From positions 2,046,001 to 2,110,000 of the forward strand of contig NZ_OBMJ01000001.1 of the NCBI RefSeq assembly GCF_900199205.1: a DNA stretch of 64,000 bases, written 5' to 3'. The notes under the pieces are model-generated. The model worked only from the letters and a program-made list of their open reading frames with translations. It was not told where the DNA came from and did not search any database. Positions 39,088-48,141 of this stretch are shown here, piece by piece (the first letter of the stretch is position 1; every line of letters begins with the position of its first letter). A program made the translations under genes and the position numbers. The DNA comes from Streptomyces sp. 1331.2. GTDB lineage: Bacteria; Actinomycetota; Actinomycetes; Streptomycetales; Streptomycetaceae.

Positions 39088-40305
39088 GTGCCTCGTACCG
39101 CGAGGGACGTCGTCTTCGTCGATGGCGTCCGCACCCCGTTCGGCAAGGCCGGCCCGAAGGGCATCTACCACGAGACGCGCGCCGACGACCTCGTCGTCAA
39201 GTGCATCCGGGAGCTCGTGCGCCGTAACCCGAACCTGCCCGTCGAGCGCATCGACGAGGTCGCCGTCGCGGCCACCACGCAGATCGGCGACCAGGGTCTG
39301 ACCATCGGGCGCACCGCCGCTCTGCTGGCCGGCCTGCCGAAGTCCGTGCCCGGCTACGCGATCGACCGCATGTGCGCCGGCGCGCTGACCGCCGTGACCA
39401 CCACCGCCGGCGGCATCGCCTTCGGCGCCTACGACATCGTCGTGGCCGGTGGCGTCGAGCACATGGGCCGTCACCCCATGGGCGAGGGCGTCGACCCGAA
39501 CCCGCGCTTCGTCTCCGAGAAGCTGGTCGACGAGTCCGCCCTGTTCATGGGCATGACCGCGGAGAACCTGCACGACCGGTTCCCGCACATCACCAAGGAG
39601 CGCTGCGACGCCTACGCCGTGCGCTCCCAGGAGAAGGCCGCCAAGGCGTACGCCAACGGCGACATCCAGCCCGACCTGGTGCCGATCTCGATCCGCAACA
39701 CCAACCCCGAGGTCGGCGAGACCGGCTGGGGCCTGGCCACCGTGGACGAGCCGCTGCGCCCGGGCACCACGATGGAGAGCCTGGCCGGTCTGAAGACCCC
39801 GTTCCGTCCGCACGGCAACATCACCGCGGGCAACTCGGCCGGTCTGAACGACGGTGCCACCGCCTCGCTGCTGGCCGCCGAGGACGTCGCCGAGGAGCTC
39901 GGCCTCCCGGTCAAGATGCGCCTGGTCTCCTACGCCTTCGCCGGCGTCGAGCCCGAGGTCATGGGCATCGGCCCGGTCCCGGCCACCGAGAAGGCGCTGG
40001 CCAAGGCCGGCCTGACCATCGACGACATCGGTGCCTTCGAGGTCAACGAGGCCTTCGCCGTCCAGGTGCTGGCCTTCCTCGACCACTACGGCATCGCGGA
40101 CGACGACGAGCGGGTCAACCCGTACGGCGGCGCGATCGCCTTCGGCCACCCGCTGGCCTCCTCCGGCGTGCGCCTGATGAACCAGCTGGCCCGCCGCTTC
40201 GAGCAGCGCCCGGACGTCCGCTACGGCCTCACCACGATGTGCATCGGCTTCGGCATGGGCGGCACCATCGTCTGGGAGAACCCGCACTTCGAGGGTGGTA
40301 AGTGA
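39088..40305 (+). CDS. fadA: acetyl-CoA C-acyltransferase (thiolase) FadA
   Basis: Beta-ketothiolase that splits 3-ketoacyl-CoA. In the 405-residue protein the active-site Cys is in RMCAGALTAV, the His in FGHPLASSG and the second Cys in CIGFGMGG. GTG 39088 follows GGGAGGAGA; an in-frame ATG 28 codons upstream has no ribosome site and an Arg-rich, non-family N-terminus. It overlaps fadB by 4 bases, so it makes a coupled pair. Confidence 0.95.
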   Translation: MPRTARDVVFVDGVRTPFGKAGPKGIYHETRADDLVVKCIRELVRRNPNLPVERIDEVAVAATTQIGDQGLTIGRTAALLAGLPKSVPGYAIDRMCAGALTAVTTTAGGIAFGAYDIVVAGGVEHMGRHPMGEGVDPNPRFVSEKLVDESALFMGMTAENLHDRFPHITKERCDAYAVRSQEKAAKAYANGDIQPDLVPISIRNTNPEVGETGWGLATVDEPLRPGTTMESLAGLKTPFRPHGNITAGNSAGLNDGATASLLAAEDVAEELGLPVKMRLVSYAFAGVEPEVMGIGPVPATEKALAKAGLTIDDIGAFEVNEAFAVQVLAFLDHYGIADDDERVNPYGGAIAFGHPLASSGVRLMNQLARRFEQRPDVRYGLTTMCIGFGMGGTIVWENPHFEGGK

Positions 40306-42455
40306 GCATGACCAACACCACTGAGCTCCTGCAGCACGGCGCCGAGCTGTTCCCGGGCGAGGTCGTCACGACCGCGCACGTGCGCCACCTGGACCTGCCG
40401 CTGCAGGCCGGCAAGCTGGCCCTGATCACCCTGGACAACGGCTTCGACCACACCAAGCCGACCACCTTCGGCCCGGGCTCGCTGCTCAAGCTGTCCGAGG
40501 CGCTGGACCAGGTCGAGGCCGAGGCCGCCGAGGGCAAGATCGTCGGCGCCGCGATCACCGGCAAGCCGTTCATCTTCGCGGTCGGCGCCGACCTCAAGGG
40601 CGTCGAGCTGCTGAAGCAGCACGAGGACGCGCTGGCGATCGGCAAGGGCGGCCACGAGGTCTTCAAGCGGATCGCCGCGCTGCCCGTCCCCACCTTCGCC
40701 TTCTACAACGGCGCGGCGATGGGCGGCGGCGTCGAGGTCGGCCTGCACGCCACCTACCGCACGGTCAGCGCGGGCGTCCCGGCCTTCTCGCTGCCGGAGG
40801 TCTTCCTGGGCCTCGTGCCCGGCTGGGGCGGCTGCACCATCCTGCCGAACCTGATCGGCCCCTCGAAGGCGATCAAGGTCATCATCGAGAACTCGATGAA
40901 CCAGAACAAGCAGCTCAAGGGCAAGGAGGTGTTCGAGCTCGGCATCGCGGACGCGATCTTCGAGCCGGCCGACTTCCTGGAGCAGTCGCTGCTGTGGGCC
41001 GCCAAGGTCCTCAAGGGCGACGTCGTCGTCGAGCGCGAGGCGATCGACCGCGGCAAGGCCTGGGACGACGCCGTCGCCTGGGGCCGTCTGGTCGCCGACG
41101 CCAAGGTGCACGGGGCCGCTCCGGCCGCGTACAAGGCGCTGGACATCATCGCCCTGGTCAAGGACGCCGACCTCGCCGAGAAGGGCAGCCTGCAGGCCGG
41201 CTTCGACGCCGAGGACGCGGCCCTGGCCGACCTCATCATGAGCGGCGAGCTGCGCAGCGGCATCTACGCCTTCAACCTGGTGCAGCGCCGGGCCAAGCGC
41301 CCGGTCGGTGCGCCGGACAAGTCGCTGGCCCGCCCGGTCTCCAAGGTCGGCGTCGTCGGTGCCGGTCTGATGGCCTCGCAGCTGGCGCTGCTGTTCGCCC
41401 GCCGTCTGGAGGTGCCGGTGGTCCTCACCGACATCGACCAGGAGCGCATCGACAAGGGCGTCGGCTACGTCCACGCCGAGATCGACAAGCTGCTCTCCAA
41501 GGGCCGCATCGGCAGCGACAAGGCCAACCGCCTCAAGGGCCTGGTCTCCGGCTCGCTCGACAAGGCCGTCGCCTTCGGCGACGCGGACTTCGTCATCGAG
41601 GCCGTGTTCGAGGAGATGGGCGTCAAGCAGACCGTCTTCGCGGACCTGGAGAACGTGGTCTCGCCGACCTGTGTGCTGGCGACCAACACCTCCTCGCTGT
41701 CGGTCACCGAGATGGCCTCCAAGCTGAAGCACCCCGAGCGGGTCGTCGGCTTCCACTTCTTCAACCCGGTCGCGATCCTGCCGCTGCTGGAGATCGTCCG
41801 CGGCGACAAGACCGACGACGCGTCGCTGGCCACCGCCTTCGCCGTGTCGAAGAAGCTGAAGAAGACCTCGGTGCTCTGCAAGGACGCCCCGGCGTTCGTG
41901 GTGAACCGGATCCTGACCCGCTTCATGGGCGAGATCCAGGGCATCATCGACGAGGGCACCCCGATCGCCGACGTCGAGAAGGCCGTCGAGCCGCTCGGCC
42001 TGCCGATGTCCCCGATCGTGCTGCTGGAGCTGGTCGGTCCGGCCATCGCGCTGCACGTGTCGGAGACCCTGCACGGCGCCTTCCCGGAGCGGTTCACCGT
42101 CTCCGAGAACCTCGCCAAGGTGGTCAAGGCCGGCAAGCGCGGCTTCTACACCTGGGTGGACGGGCAGCAGGTCCTCGACCCCGAGGTGCTGGCGCTGCTG
42201 ACCTTCGGCGACTCGGTGCTCACCGAGGAGCAGGTCCGCGCCCGTGCCCTGGACGCCGTCGCGCAGGAGATCGGCCTGATGCTGGAGGAGGGTGTCGTCG
42301 CCGAGGCGCAGGACATCGACCTCTGCATGATCACCGGTGCCGGCTGGCCCTTCCACCTGGGCGGGATCACCCCGTACCTGGACCGTGAGGGCGTCTCGGA
42401 GCGGGTGAACGGCAAGCCGTTCCTGGCCCCCGGCGTGGCCTCGGTGCCCGCGTAG
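40302..42455 (+). CDS. fadB: 3-hydroxyacyl-CoA dehydrogenase / enoyl-CoA hydratase FadB
   Basis: A 717-residue bifunctional protein. The hydratase half has AVGADLKGV, GAAMGGGVEVGL and LPEVFLGLVPGWGG. The dehydrogenase half has the NAD loop VGVVGAGLMASQLA and NTSSLSVTEMASKLKHPERV with VVGFHFFNPVAI (His catalytic). GTG 40302 overlaps the fadA stop; ATG 40308, two codons later, is an alternative start with the same GAGGGTGG site. Confidence 0.95.
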   Translation: MSMTNTTELLQHGAELFPGEVVTTAHVRHLDLPLQAGKLALITLDNGFDHTKPTTFGPGSLLKLSEALDQVEAEAAEGKIVGAAITGKPFIFAVGADLKGVELLKQHEDALAIGKGGHEVFKRIAALPVPTFAFYNGAAMGGGVEVGLHATYRTVSAGVPAFSLPEVFLGLVPGWGGCTILPNLIGPSKAIKVIIENSMNQNKQLKGKEVFELGIADAIFEPADFLEQSLLWAAKVLKGDVVVEREAIDRGKAWDDAVAWGRLVADAKVHGAAPAAYKALDIIALVKDADLAEKGSLQAGFDAEDAALADLIMSGELRSGIYAFNLVQRRAKRPVGAPDKSLARPVSKVGVVGAGLMASQLALLFARRLEVPVVLTDIDQERIDKGVGYVHAEIDKLLSKGRIGSDKANRLKGLVSGSLDKAVAFGDADFVIEAVFEEMGVKQTVFADLENVVSPTCVLATNTSSLSVTEMASKLKHPERVVGFHFFNPVAILPLLEIVRGDKTDDASLATAFAVSKKLKKTSVLCKDAPAFVVNRILTRFMGEIQGIIDEGTPIADVEKAVEPLGLPMSPIVLLELVGPAIALHVSETLHGAFPERFTVSENLAKVVKAGKRGFYTWVDGQQVLDPEVLALLTFGDSVLTEEQVRARALDAVAQEIGLMLEEGVVAEAQDIDLCMITGAGWPFHLGGITPYLDREGVSERVNGKPFLAPGVASVPA

Positions 42456-42476
42456 GGCGTAGCTCCGTGAAACGCG

Positions 42477-42510
42477 GGAGCCCCGGTGACCTGGTGGTCA
42501 CCGGGGCTCC
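42477..42510. terminator. terminator of fadAB
   Basis: A perfect 15-bp stem (GGAGCCCCGGTGACC and complement) with a TGGT loop, followed by TTCGTGTG. Confidence 0.9.
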
Positions 42511-42556
42511 TTCGTGTGTACGGGCGCCTCTTCAGGAGGGGCGCGCGTAGGGACGT

Positions 42557-44083
42557 TCAGTGCTTGAGGCGGTAGACCACGGTGTCGGCGAAGACGCCGA
42601 CCATCTCGTAGTGGGTGTCCAGCAGGTTCTCGATCCGGGGGACCATGACCGGCTGGTACGGGGCGATGCCGGAGTCGTCGACGACGACCTCGGGCAGACC
42701 GTTGGCCAGCTCCTTGTCGAAGGTCTGCCAGGCGTTGGAGACGCTGAACTGCTCGCCCACGTTCTGGCTGCCGTCCTTGCCGCCGCTGTAGTTGGTGAGG
42801 AAGCCGGCGGTCAGGTAGCGGGTGGCGGGCTTGCGGCCGGCCAGCCAATACAGCTCGGGGTGCATGCCCCAGACCAGCACGGTGTCCTTGGGGGTGGTCT
42901 GCGCGGCGACGGCGGTGGCGACCTCGGTGGTGCGGTTGAGCCGCTCCCCCGGCCAGGCCAGCGCCAGGCCCCAGAACACCGTGGCGGCCACCGTGGTGTA
43001 CACCAGGACGGGCTTCCAGCGGATCGCCGAGGTGGCAACCGCCCCGGTGCCCAGCAGCACCAGCGGCGGGATCAGCTGCAGGTAGTAGTGGCCGAAGAAG
43101 TGGAAGCCGACGCTGACCGCGACGACCGAGGAGAGCAGCCACACCCACAGGTCGGTGGTCGAGCCGTGCTCCTCGCCGGCCACCGGCAGCGGGCGGTGGC
43201 GGTGCTTGAGCCAGAGCCGGCGTCCGACCGGGTAGAGGAAGCCCAGGCCGGCCGCGGCCAGGATGGCCGAGTTGCCCAGAGCGCGGCCGATCATCTGCAG
43301 CCAGGCGCCGCCGAAGGTGGCGTAGTCGCCGCTGCCGGTGACCACCCAGAAGAGGAAGCCCTTGGGCTTGGTGAGGATCACCGCGACCAGCGCTATCGGC
43401 AGGGTGAAGCCGAAGCCGATCTTGAACAGCGCGGGCGGCCAGCGCACCCCGCGTCGGCGGGCGTCCTGGAACAACATCCAGAGCACCGGCAGCAGCACCG
43501 CGCCGCCGGTCTGCTTGGTCAGCGAGCAGAGCGCCACCGCGATGCCCGCCGCCAGCCAGCGGCGCCGCTCGGCGTACCGGAAGGCGGCCACCATGGCGGG
43601 CAGCATGAAGACCTCGAAGGTCGCCGCCTGGGTGTCCTCCGGGGAGAGCCCGATGGAGACCAGCAGGTAGAGCAGTCCCGCGCCGGCGCCGGCCCGGTTG
43701 CCCCAGCGGCCGCGGGCGATCGAGGCCAGCAAGATCGCGGTGACCAGGTGGGCCACCACGGCCAGGGTGCGCAGCGGCCAGAGCGAGGCGGAGCCGAAGA
43801 CCGCGAAGCAGGCCTGGTAGAGCCAGGGAAGCAACGGGGGCTTGCGGTCCACCACGGTGTCGTAGAGCACCCCGCCGTCCGCCAGCATCCGGGCCTGGGT
43901 GGCCAGGAAGCCCTCGTCCGGGCTCCAGACGGGCCGGGCGAAGGAGGGGATGTGGGTGAGCAGCGCGACCAGCGTGAGCACCGGCACCAGCCTGGTCCAG
44001 TACCCGGTACGGACGTGGGTACGGACGCGCTCGGGCAGGCGGTCGGCCAGTCCGGCGAGGCGGAGGCGGGTGGGGGTCGGCAC
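42557..44083 (-). CDS. GT39-type membrane glycosyltransferase (ArnT/PMT-like)
   Basis: A 508-residue multi-pass membrane protein with the DE motif after the first helix (PVWSPDEGFLATQAR), which is the catalytic acidic loop of GT39-like lipid-linked sugar transferases, and KPPLLPWLYQACF. Around 10-12 helices follow, then a soluble C-terminal domain (VLVWGMHPELYWLAGRKPATRYL). Start: GTG 44083 is chosen because GGTAGG lies 9 bases upstream; a TTG at 44092 is possible. Sugar and acceptor unknown. Confidence 0.88.
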   Translation of the reverse strand: MPTPTRLRLAGLADRLPERVRTHVRTGYWTRLVPVLTLVALLTHIPSFARPVWSPDEGFLATQARMLADGGVLYDTVVDRKPPLLPWLYQACFAVFGSASLWPLRTLAVVAHLVTAILLASIARGRWGNRAGAGAGLLYLLVSIGLSPEDTQAATFEVFMLPAMVAAFRYAERRRWLAAGIAVALCSLTKQTGGAVLLPVLWMLFQDARRRGVRWPPALFKIGFGFTLPIALVAVILTKPKGFLFWVVTGSGDYATFGGAWLQMIGRALGNSAILAAAGLGFLYPVGRRLWLKHRHRPLPVAGEEHGSTTDLWVWLLSSVVAVSVGFHFFGHYYLQLIPPLVLLGTGAVATSAIRWKPVLVYTTVAATVFWGLALAWPGERLNRTTEVATAVAAQTTPKDTVLVWGMHPELYWLAGRKPATRYLTAGFLTNYSGGKDGSQNVGEQFSVSNAWQTFDKELANGLPEVVVDDSGIAPYQPVMVPRIENLLDTHYEMVGVFADTVVYRLKH

Positions 44084-44238
44084 GGTTGACAACCTACCGG
44101 GCGGGATCGGCGCGATCCGCGCCGGTCCCGCCTTTCAGTGCGATTGTCAGCTTGTTCCGTGACGAACTGTTACGACATTACGACGAACAGTCGTCGGCCG
44201 ATCGGAGCACGGGCGAACCGCGTCGCCGAGGCCCCTCG

Positions 44239-46143
44239 TCAGGCCTCGACCCGCGCCGTGTCCAGGCGGGCGACCAGGGCCGTCACCTTGCGGGCGATGT
44301 CCGGGGCGTTCAGACCGATTTCCGCCAGGATCTCGTTCCGGCTCGCGTGGTCCAGGAACTCCTGCGGGATTCCGAAGTCGCGGACCGGCAGGTCCACGTC
44401 CGCGTCCCGCAGCGCCTGGGCGACGGCCGCGCCGACGCCGCCCACCCGGCCGTTGTCCTCGATCGTGACGACCACCCGGTGCTCGGCGGCCAGGCCTGGC
44501 AGGGCCGCGTCCACCGGCTTGACCCAGCGCGGGTCCACCACGGTGGCGGTGATGCCCTGGGCGGCCAGCAGGTCGGCGACCTCCAGGCTGGTGGGGGCCA
44601 TCGCACCGACCGAGACGATCAGCACATCGGCGCGGTGGACGCCGGAGGGCTCCTCGGCGGCGCGCAGCACGTCCATGCCGCCGACCCGGCCGACCGCGGG
44701 AACGGCCGGGCCGACCGTGCCCTTGGAGTAGCGGACCACCGTCGGGGCGTCCTTGACCTGGACGGCCTCCCGCAGCTGCGCCCGTACCTGGTCGGCGTCG
44801 CGCGGGGCGGCCAGCCGCAGGCTCGGGATCACCTGGAGGATCGACATGTCCCACATGCCGTTGTGCGAGGCGCCGTCCGTCCCGGTGACACCGGCGCGGT
44901 CCAGCACGAAGGTGACGCCCAGCTTGTGCAGGGCGACGTCCATCAGGACCTGGTCGAAGGCGCGGTTCAGGAAGGTCGCGTAGACCGCGAACACCGGGTG
45001 CAGGCCGTTGGTGGCCAGGCCGGCGGCGCTGGTGACGGCGTGCTGCTCGGCGATGCCGACGTCGAAGATGCGGTCCGGGAAGGCCTCGGCGAACGGGGCC
45101 AGGCCGACCGGGTGCAGCATCGCGGCGGTGATGCCGACGATGTCCTCGCGCTCGTGGCCGAGCGCGACCATCTCCTCGCCGAAGACCGAGGTCCAGTCCT
45201 TGCCCGAGCTCTTGACCGGCAGGCCGGTGTCCGGGTGGATCACGCCGACCGCGTGGAAGCGGTCCTCGTCGTTGTTCTCGGCGGCGTGGTAGCCGCGGCC
45301 CTTCTCGGTGAGGCAGTGCACGATCACCGGGCCGCCGAAGCCGCGCGCCTTCGTCAGCGCGGACTCCAGGGCGGTCAGGTCGTGGCCGTCGATCGGGCCG
45401 ATGTACTTGAGGCCGAGGTCCTCGAACATGCCCTGCGGGGCGATGAAGTCCTTGAGGCCCTTCTTGGCGCCGTGCAGCGTCTCGAACAGCTGCTGGCCGA
45501 CCACGGGGGTGCGCTGCAGCGCGTCCTTGCCCCAGGACAGGAAGCGCTCGTAGCCCTGGGTGGTGCGCAGGGTGGCGAGGTGGTTGGCCAGACCGCCGAT
45601 GGTCGGCGAGTAGGAGCGCTCGTTGTCGTTGACGACGATGACGACCGGCAGGTCCTTGGCGTCGGCGATGTTGTTGAGCGCCTCCCAGGCCATGCCGCCG
45701 GTCAGCGCGCCGTCGCCGATCACGGCGACGACCGGGTCCGCCTTGCCCTGGATCTTGTTGGCCTTGGCCAGGCCGTCCGCGTACGAGAGCACCGTGGAGG
45801 CGTGCGAGTTCTCGATCACGTCGTGCTCGGACTCGGCCCGCGACGGGTAGCCGGACAGGCCGCCGCTCATCTTCAGGCGGGAGAAGTCCTGGCGGCCGGT
45901 GAGCAGCTTGTGGACGTAGCTCTGGTGGCCGGTGTCGAAGAGGATGCGGTCGCGCGGCGAGTCGAAGACCCGGTGCAGCGCGATGGTGAGCTCCACCACG
46001 CCGAGGTTGGGGCCGAGGTGGCCGCCCGTCTTGGAGACCTCGGTCACCAGGAAGGTCCGGATCTCCTGGGCCAGTGCGGCCAGCTGTCCGGGCGTGAGCC
46101 GGTCGAGATCGCGCGGTCCCCGAATGCGGGTCAGCAGGGCCAC
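44239..46143 (-). CDS. dxs: 1-deoxy-D-xylulose-5-phosphate synthase
   Basis: DXS makes DOXP from pyruvate and glyceraldehyde 3-phosphate, the first step of the MEP isoprenoid pathway. The 634-residue protein has the ThDP motif [16 protein letters not shown] and [10 protein letters not shown], the transketolase-like centre [15 protein letters not shown], and VEGNVVV-type C-terminal region ([20 protein letters not shown]). GTG 46143 follows GAGGAGGAA. One or more paralogs are common in Streptomyces. Confidence 0.97.
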   Translation of the reverse strand: MALLTRIRGPRDLDRLTPGQLAALAQEIRTFLVTEVSKTGGHLGPNLGVVELTIALHRVFDSPRDRILFDTGHQSYVHKLLTGRQDFSRLKMSGGLSGYPSRAESEHDVIENSHASTVLSYADGLAKANKIQGKADPVVAVIGDGALTGGMAWEALNNIADAKDLPVVIVVNDNERSYSPTIGGLANHLATLRTTQGYERFLSWGKDALQRTPVVGQQLFETLHGAKKGLKDFIAPQGMFEDLGLKYIGPIDGHDLTALESALTKARGFGGPVIVHCLTEKGRGYHAAENNDEDRFHAVGVIHPDTGLPVKSSGKDWTSVFGEEMVALGHEREDIVGITAAMLHPVGLAPFAEAFPDRIFDVGIAEQHAVTSAAGLATNGLHPVFAVYATFLNRAFDQVLMDVALHKLGVTFVLDRAGVTGTDGASHNGMWDMSILQVIPSLRLAAPRDADQVRAQLREAVQVKDAPTVVRYSKGTVGPAVPAVGRVGGMDVLRAAEEPSGVHRADVLIVSVGAMAPTSLEVADLLAAQGITATVVDPRWVKPVDAALPGLAAEHRVVVTIEDNGRVGGVGAAVAQALRDADVDLPVRDFGIPQEFLDHASRNEILAEIGLNAPDIARKVTALVARLDTARVEA

Positions 46144-46474
46144 CCGTTCCTCCTCGTTCAGTGTTCGCGGACCACGGACGGTCCGACGGGCGTCGCTGCC
46201 CGGTCCGGCGGCAGGCCGGTGGTCGCGGCCGGTACCGACCGGTCGAGTCTAATGTCCGCCTGCCGGGCACCGAGCGGCGCGCCCGGTGCCACCGTTCGGT
46301 CACTGCCATTCCCGGAGGTCGGCCGGGGGATGCGCGTCACCGTGGGTTGACGCCCGGGTGTTCGACCACCTTTATGACGGGGGACGTCGGCGGGTGCGGC
46401 TTGGACGGCGGCGGGTGCGGTCCTAGCGGGAGCCGGGCGTGGTTCGGCGGGCGCCGTTCGTGGTTCGGCAGGTG
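46144..46474. other. 331-base region between dxs and ROK gene
   Basis: It contains the dxs promoter region, direct repeats (CGTGGTTCGG twice, GCGGGTGCGG twice) and the first arm of a hairpin with the ROK stop. No gene is seen. Confidence 0.45.
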
Positions 46475-46482
46475 CTAGGACC
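46419..46482 (-). terminator. long hairpin overlapping the ROK stop codon
   Basis: GGTCCTAGC (46419-46427) pairs with GCTAGGACC (46474-46482); the second arm contains the ROK stop (46475-46477). The loop is ~46 bases and holds shorter repeats. It probably acts as a terminator. Confidence 0.5.
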
Positions 46483-47652
46483 GGCCGAGGGCTCCGGACT
46501 CGCCCATCTCGCTCATCACCAGCGCCAGTGCGCCCAGTACCTCGGCCCGGCCGCCGAGGGTGCCGGGGACCACCGAGAGCTGGCGGGCGGCGCTGGGGAT
46601 CGCGTAGCGGGCCACCGAGTCCCGGATCGGGGCGAGCACCAGCTCACCGGCCTCGGCGAGGTCGCCGCCCAGGATCACCCGGCGCGGGTTGAGCAGGTTG
46701 CACAGGGTCGCGACACCGGTGCCGATCTGCCGGCCGGCGTCGGCGATCACCCGGCGGCAGCCGAGGTCGCCCTGCTGGGCCAGCTCGACCACCCGCGGCA
46801 ACGAGAGGTCCGGGCCCAGGGTGGAGCTGAGCAGGGAGAGCAGGTAGCGCGAACCGACGAAGGTCTCCAGGCAGCCGCGGTTGCCGCAGCGGCAGACCGG
46901 CCCGGCCTCGTCCAGCGTGATGTGCCCGATCTCACCCGCCGTACCGCCCGGGCCGCGGTAGATCTGGCCGTTGACCACCAGGCCGGCGCCGACACCGCTG
47001 GCCACCTTGATGTACGCGAGGTCGCTCAGTCCGCGGCCGGCCCCCAGACCAGCTCGCCCAGCGCACCGAGGTTGGCGTCGTTGTCCACGTGCACCGGCAT
47101 GCCCAGCCGCTCGCCCAGCTCCTTGCCCGGGGCGATGCCCGTCCAGCCGGGCAGGATCGCGGTCGAGCCCAGCGCGCCGGTCTCCACGTCGATCGGGCCG
47201 GGCACGCCCAGGCCGACGCCGATCACCTTGTCCGGGCGGAAACCGGCCTGCGCCAGCAGGCGCTCCACCATCGCCTCGGCGCGGTCGAAGCCCTGCTGCG
47301 CGGAGACGTCCACGTCGATCGGGGCGCTCTCCTCGGCCAGCACCCGGTGCGCCAGGTTGCCGACCGCGACCCGCAGGTGGGTGTGGCCGAAGTCGATGCC
47401 GACCACGATGCCGGCGTCCCCGCTGAGCGAGACGCTGCGGGCGCGGCGGCCGCCGGAGGAGGTGTCGGCGACCACGACGGTGCCGCTCTCCTTCAACTCC
47501 CGCACGATGTTGGACACGGTGGCCGCGGAGAGGCCGGTGCCCCGGGCGATCTCGGCCTGGGTCAGCGAACCGGCCATCCGCACCGCGCGCAGGACCCGCT
47601 CCAGGTTCGCCCGGTGCAGGGACGACTGCGAGCCCGGTGTGTCCGTCGACAT
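46475..47652 (-). CDS. ROK-family transcriptional regulator, with a frameshift in a G run
   Basis: A ROK repressor split in two frames. Frame 1 (from ATG 47652) has the HTH (SLTQAEIARGTGLSAATVSNIV), GIDFGHTHLRVAVG and NDANLGALGELVWG, then stops. Frame 2 resumes with GRGLSDLAYIKVASGVGAGLVVNG, EIGHITL and the zinc motif CRCGNRGCLE. Adding one G to the run of five (47041-47045 as C) restores WGAGRGLSDL and one 392-residue protein. The base may be lost or miscalled. ROK proteins repress sugar genes; the target here is unknown. Confidence 0.8.
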
Positions 47653-47725
47653 GATCCACCCTCCCAGGGCGGGGAACCCTCCGCCGGGCTTCCCCTTCAA
47701 CTCCTGAAGGGTACGGCCCGGGGGC

Positions 47726-47952
47726 GGGGGCGGGCGCGGGATGGCCGGGGATGGGGGGCGCCTGGCGGCGGGCGGAGGCAGGGGGCGGGCGCGGGATGGC
47801 CGGGGATGGGGGGCGCCTGGCGGCGGGCAGAGGCAGGGGGCGGGGGCCGGATGCCCGGGCGCGGGGGCGGGCGCGGGATGGCCGGGGATGGGGGGCGCCT
47901 GGCGGCGGGCAGAGTCAGGGGGCGGGGGCCGGATGGCCGGGCGCGGGGGCGG
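47726..47952. repeat. compound tandem repeat in divergent promoter region
   Basis: A 55-bp G-rich unit starting GGGATGGCCGGGGATGGG occurs at about 47738, 47793 and 47875, with a ~27-bp unit (GGGGGCCGGATG(C/G)CCGGGCG) after the second and third copies: order A A B A B. It fills most of the 489-base gap 47653-48141 between the divergent ROK and beta-propeller genes; no gene is seen there. Confidence 0.85.
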
Positions 47953-48141
47953 GTCACGTCGGGGTGTCGGGGGTGGGGGGTGGGTGATCGGGGGGTGAAG
48001 GTGTTGCGCGGCCTGGACCTGTGACGTCGGGGTTGGGCGGTCCTGGCAGCGGCCGAAAACCACGCACCACTACCATGGTGCCCACTTCTCAGGCGTCCCA
48101 CCGGAACCGAGGACGGTACCGGCAGGGGGACGCATCCAGAC

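Noticed and set aside
44086..46350. Long plus-strand open frame over dxs
   Set aside because: Antisense to dxs, which has all motifs; shadow in high-GC DNA.
47741..47998. Small Gly/Arg-rich open frames in the repeat region
   Set aside because: They come from the G-rich tandem repeat in all frames, with no start signal.
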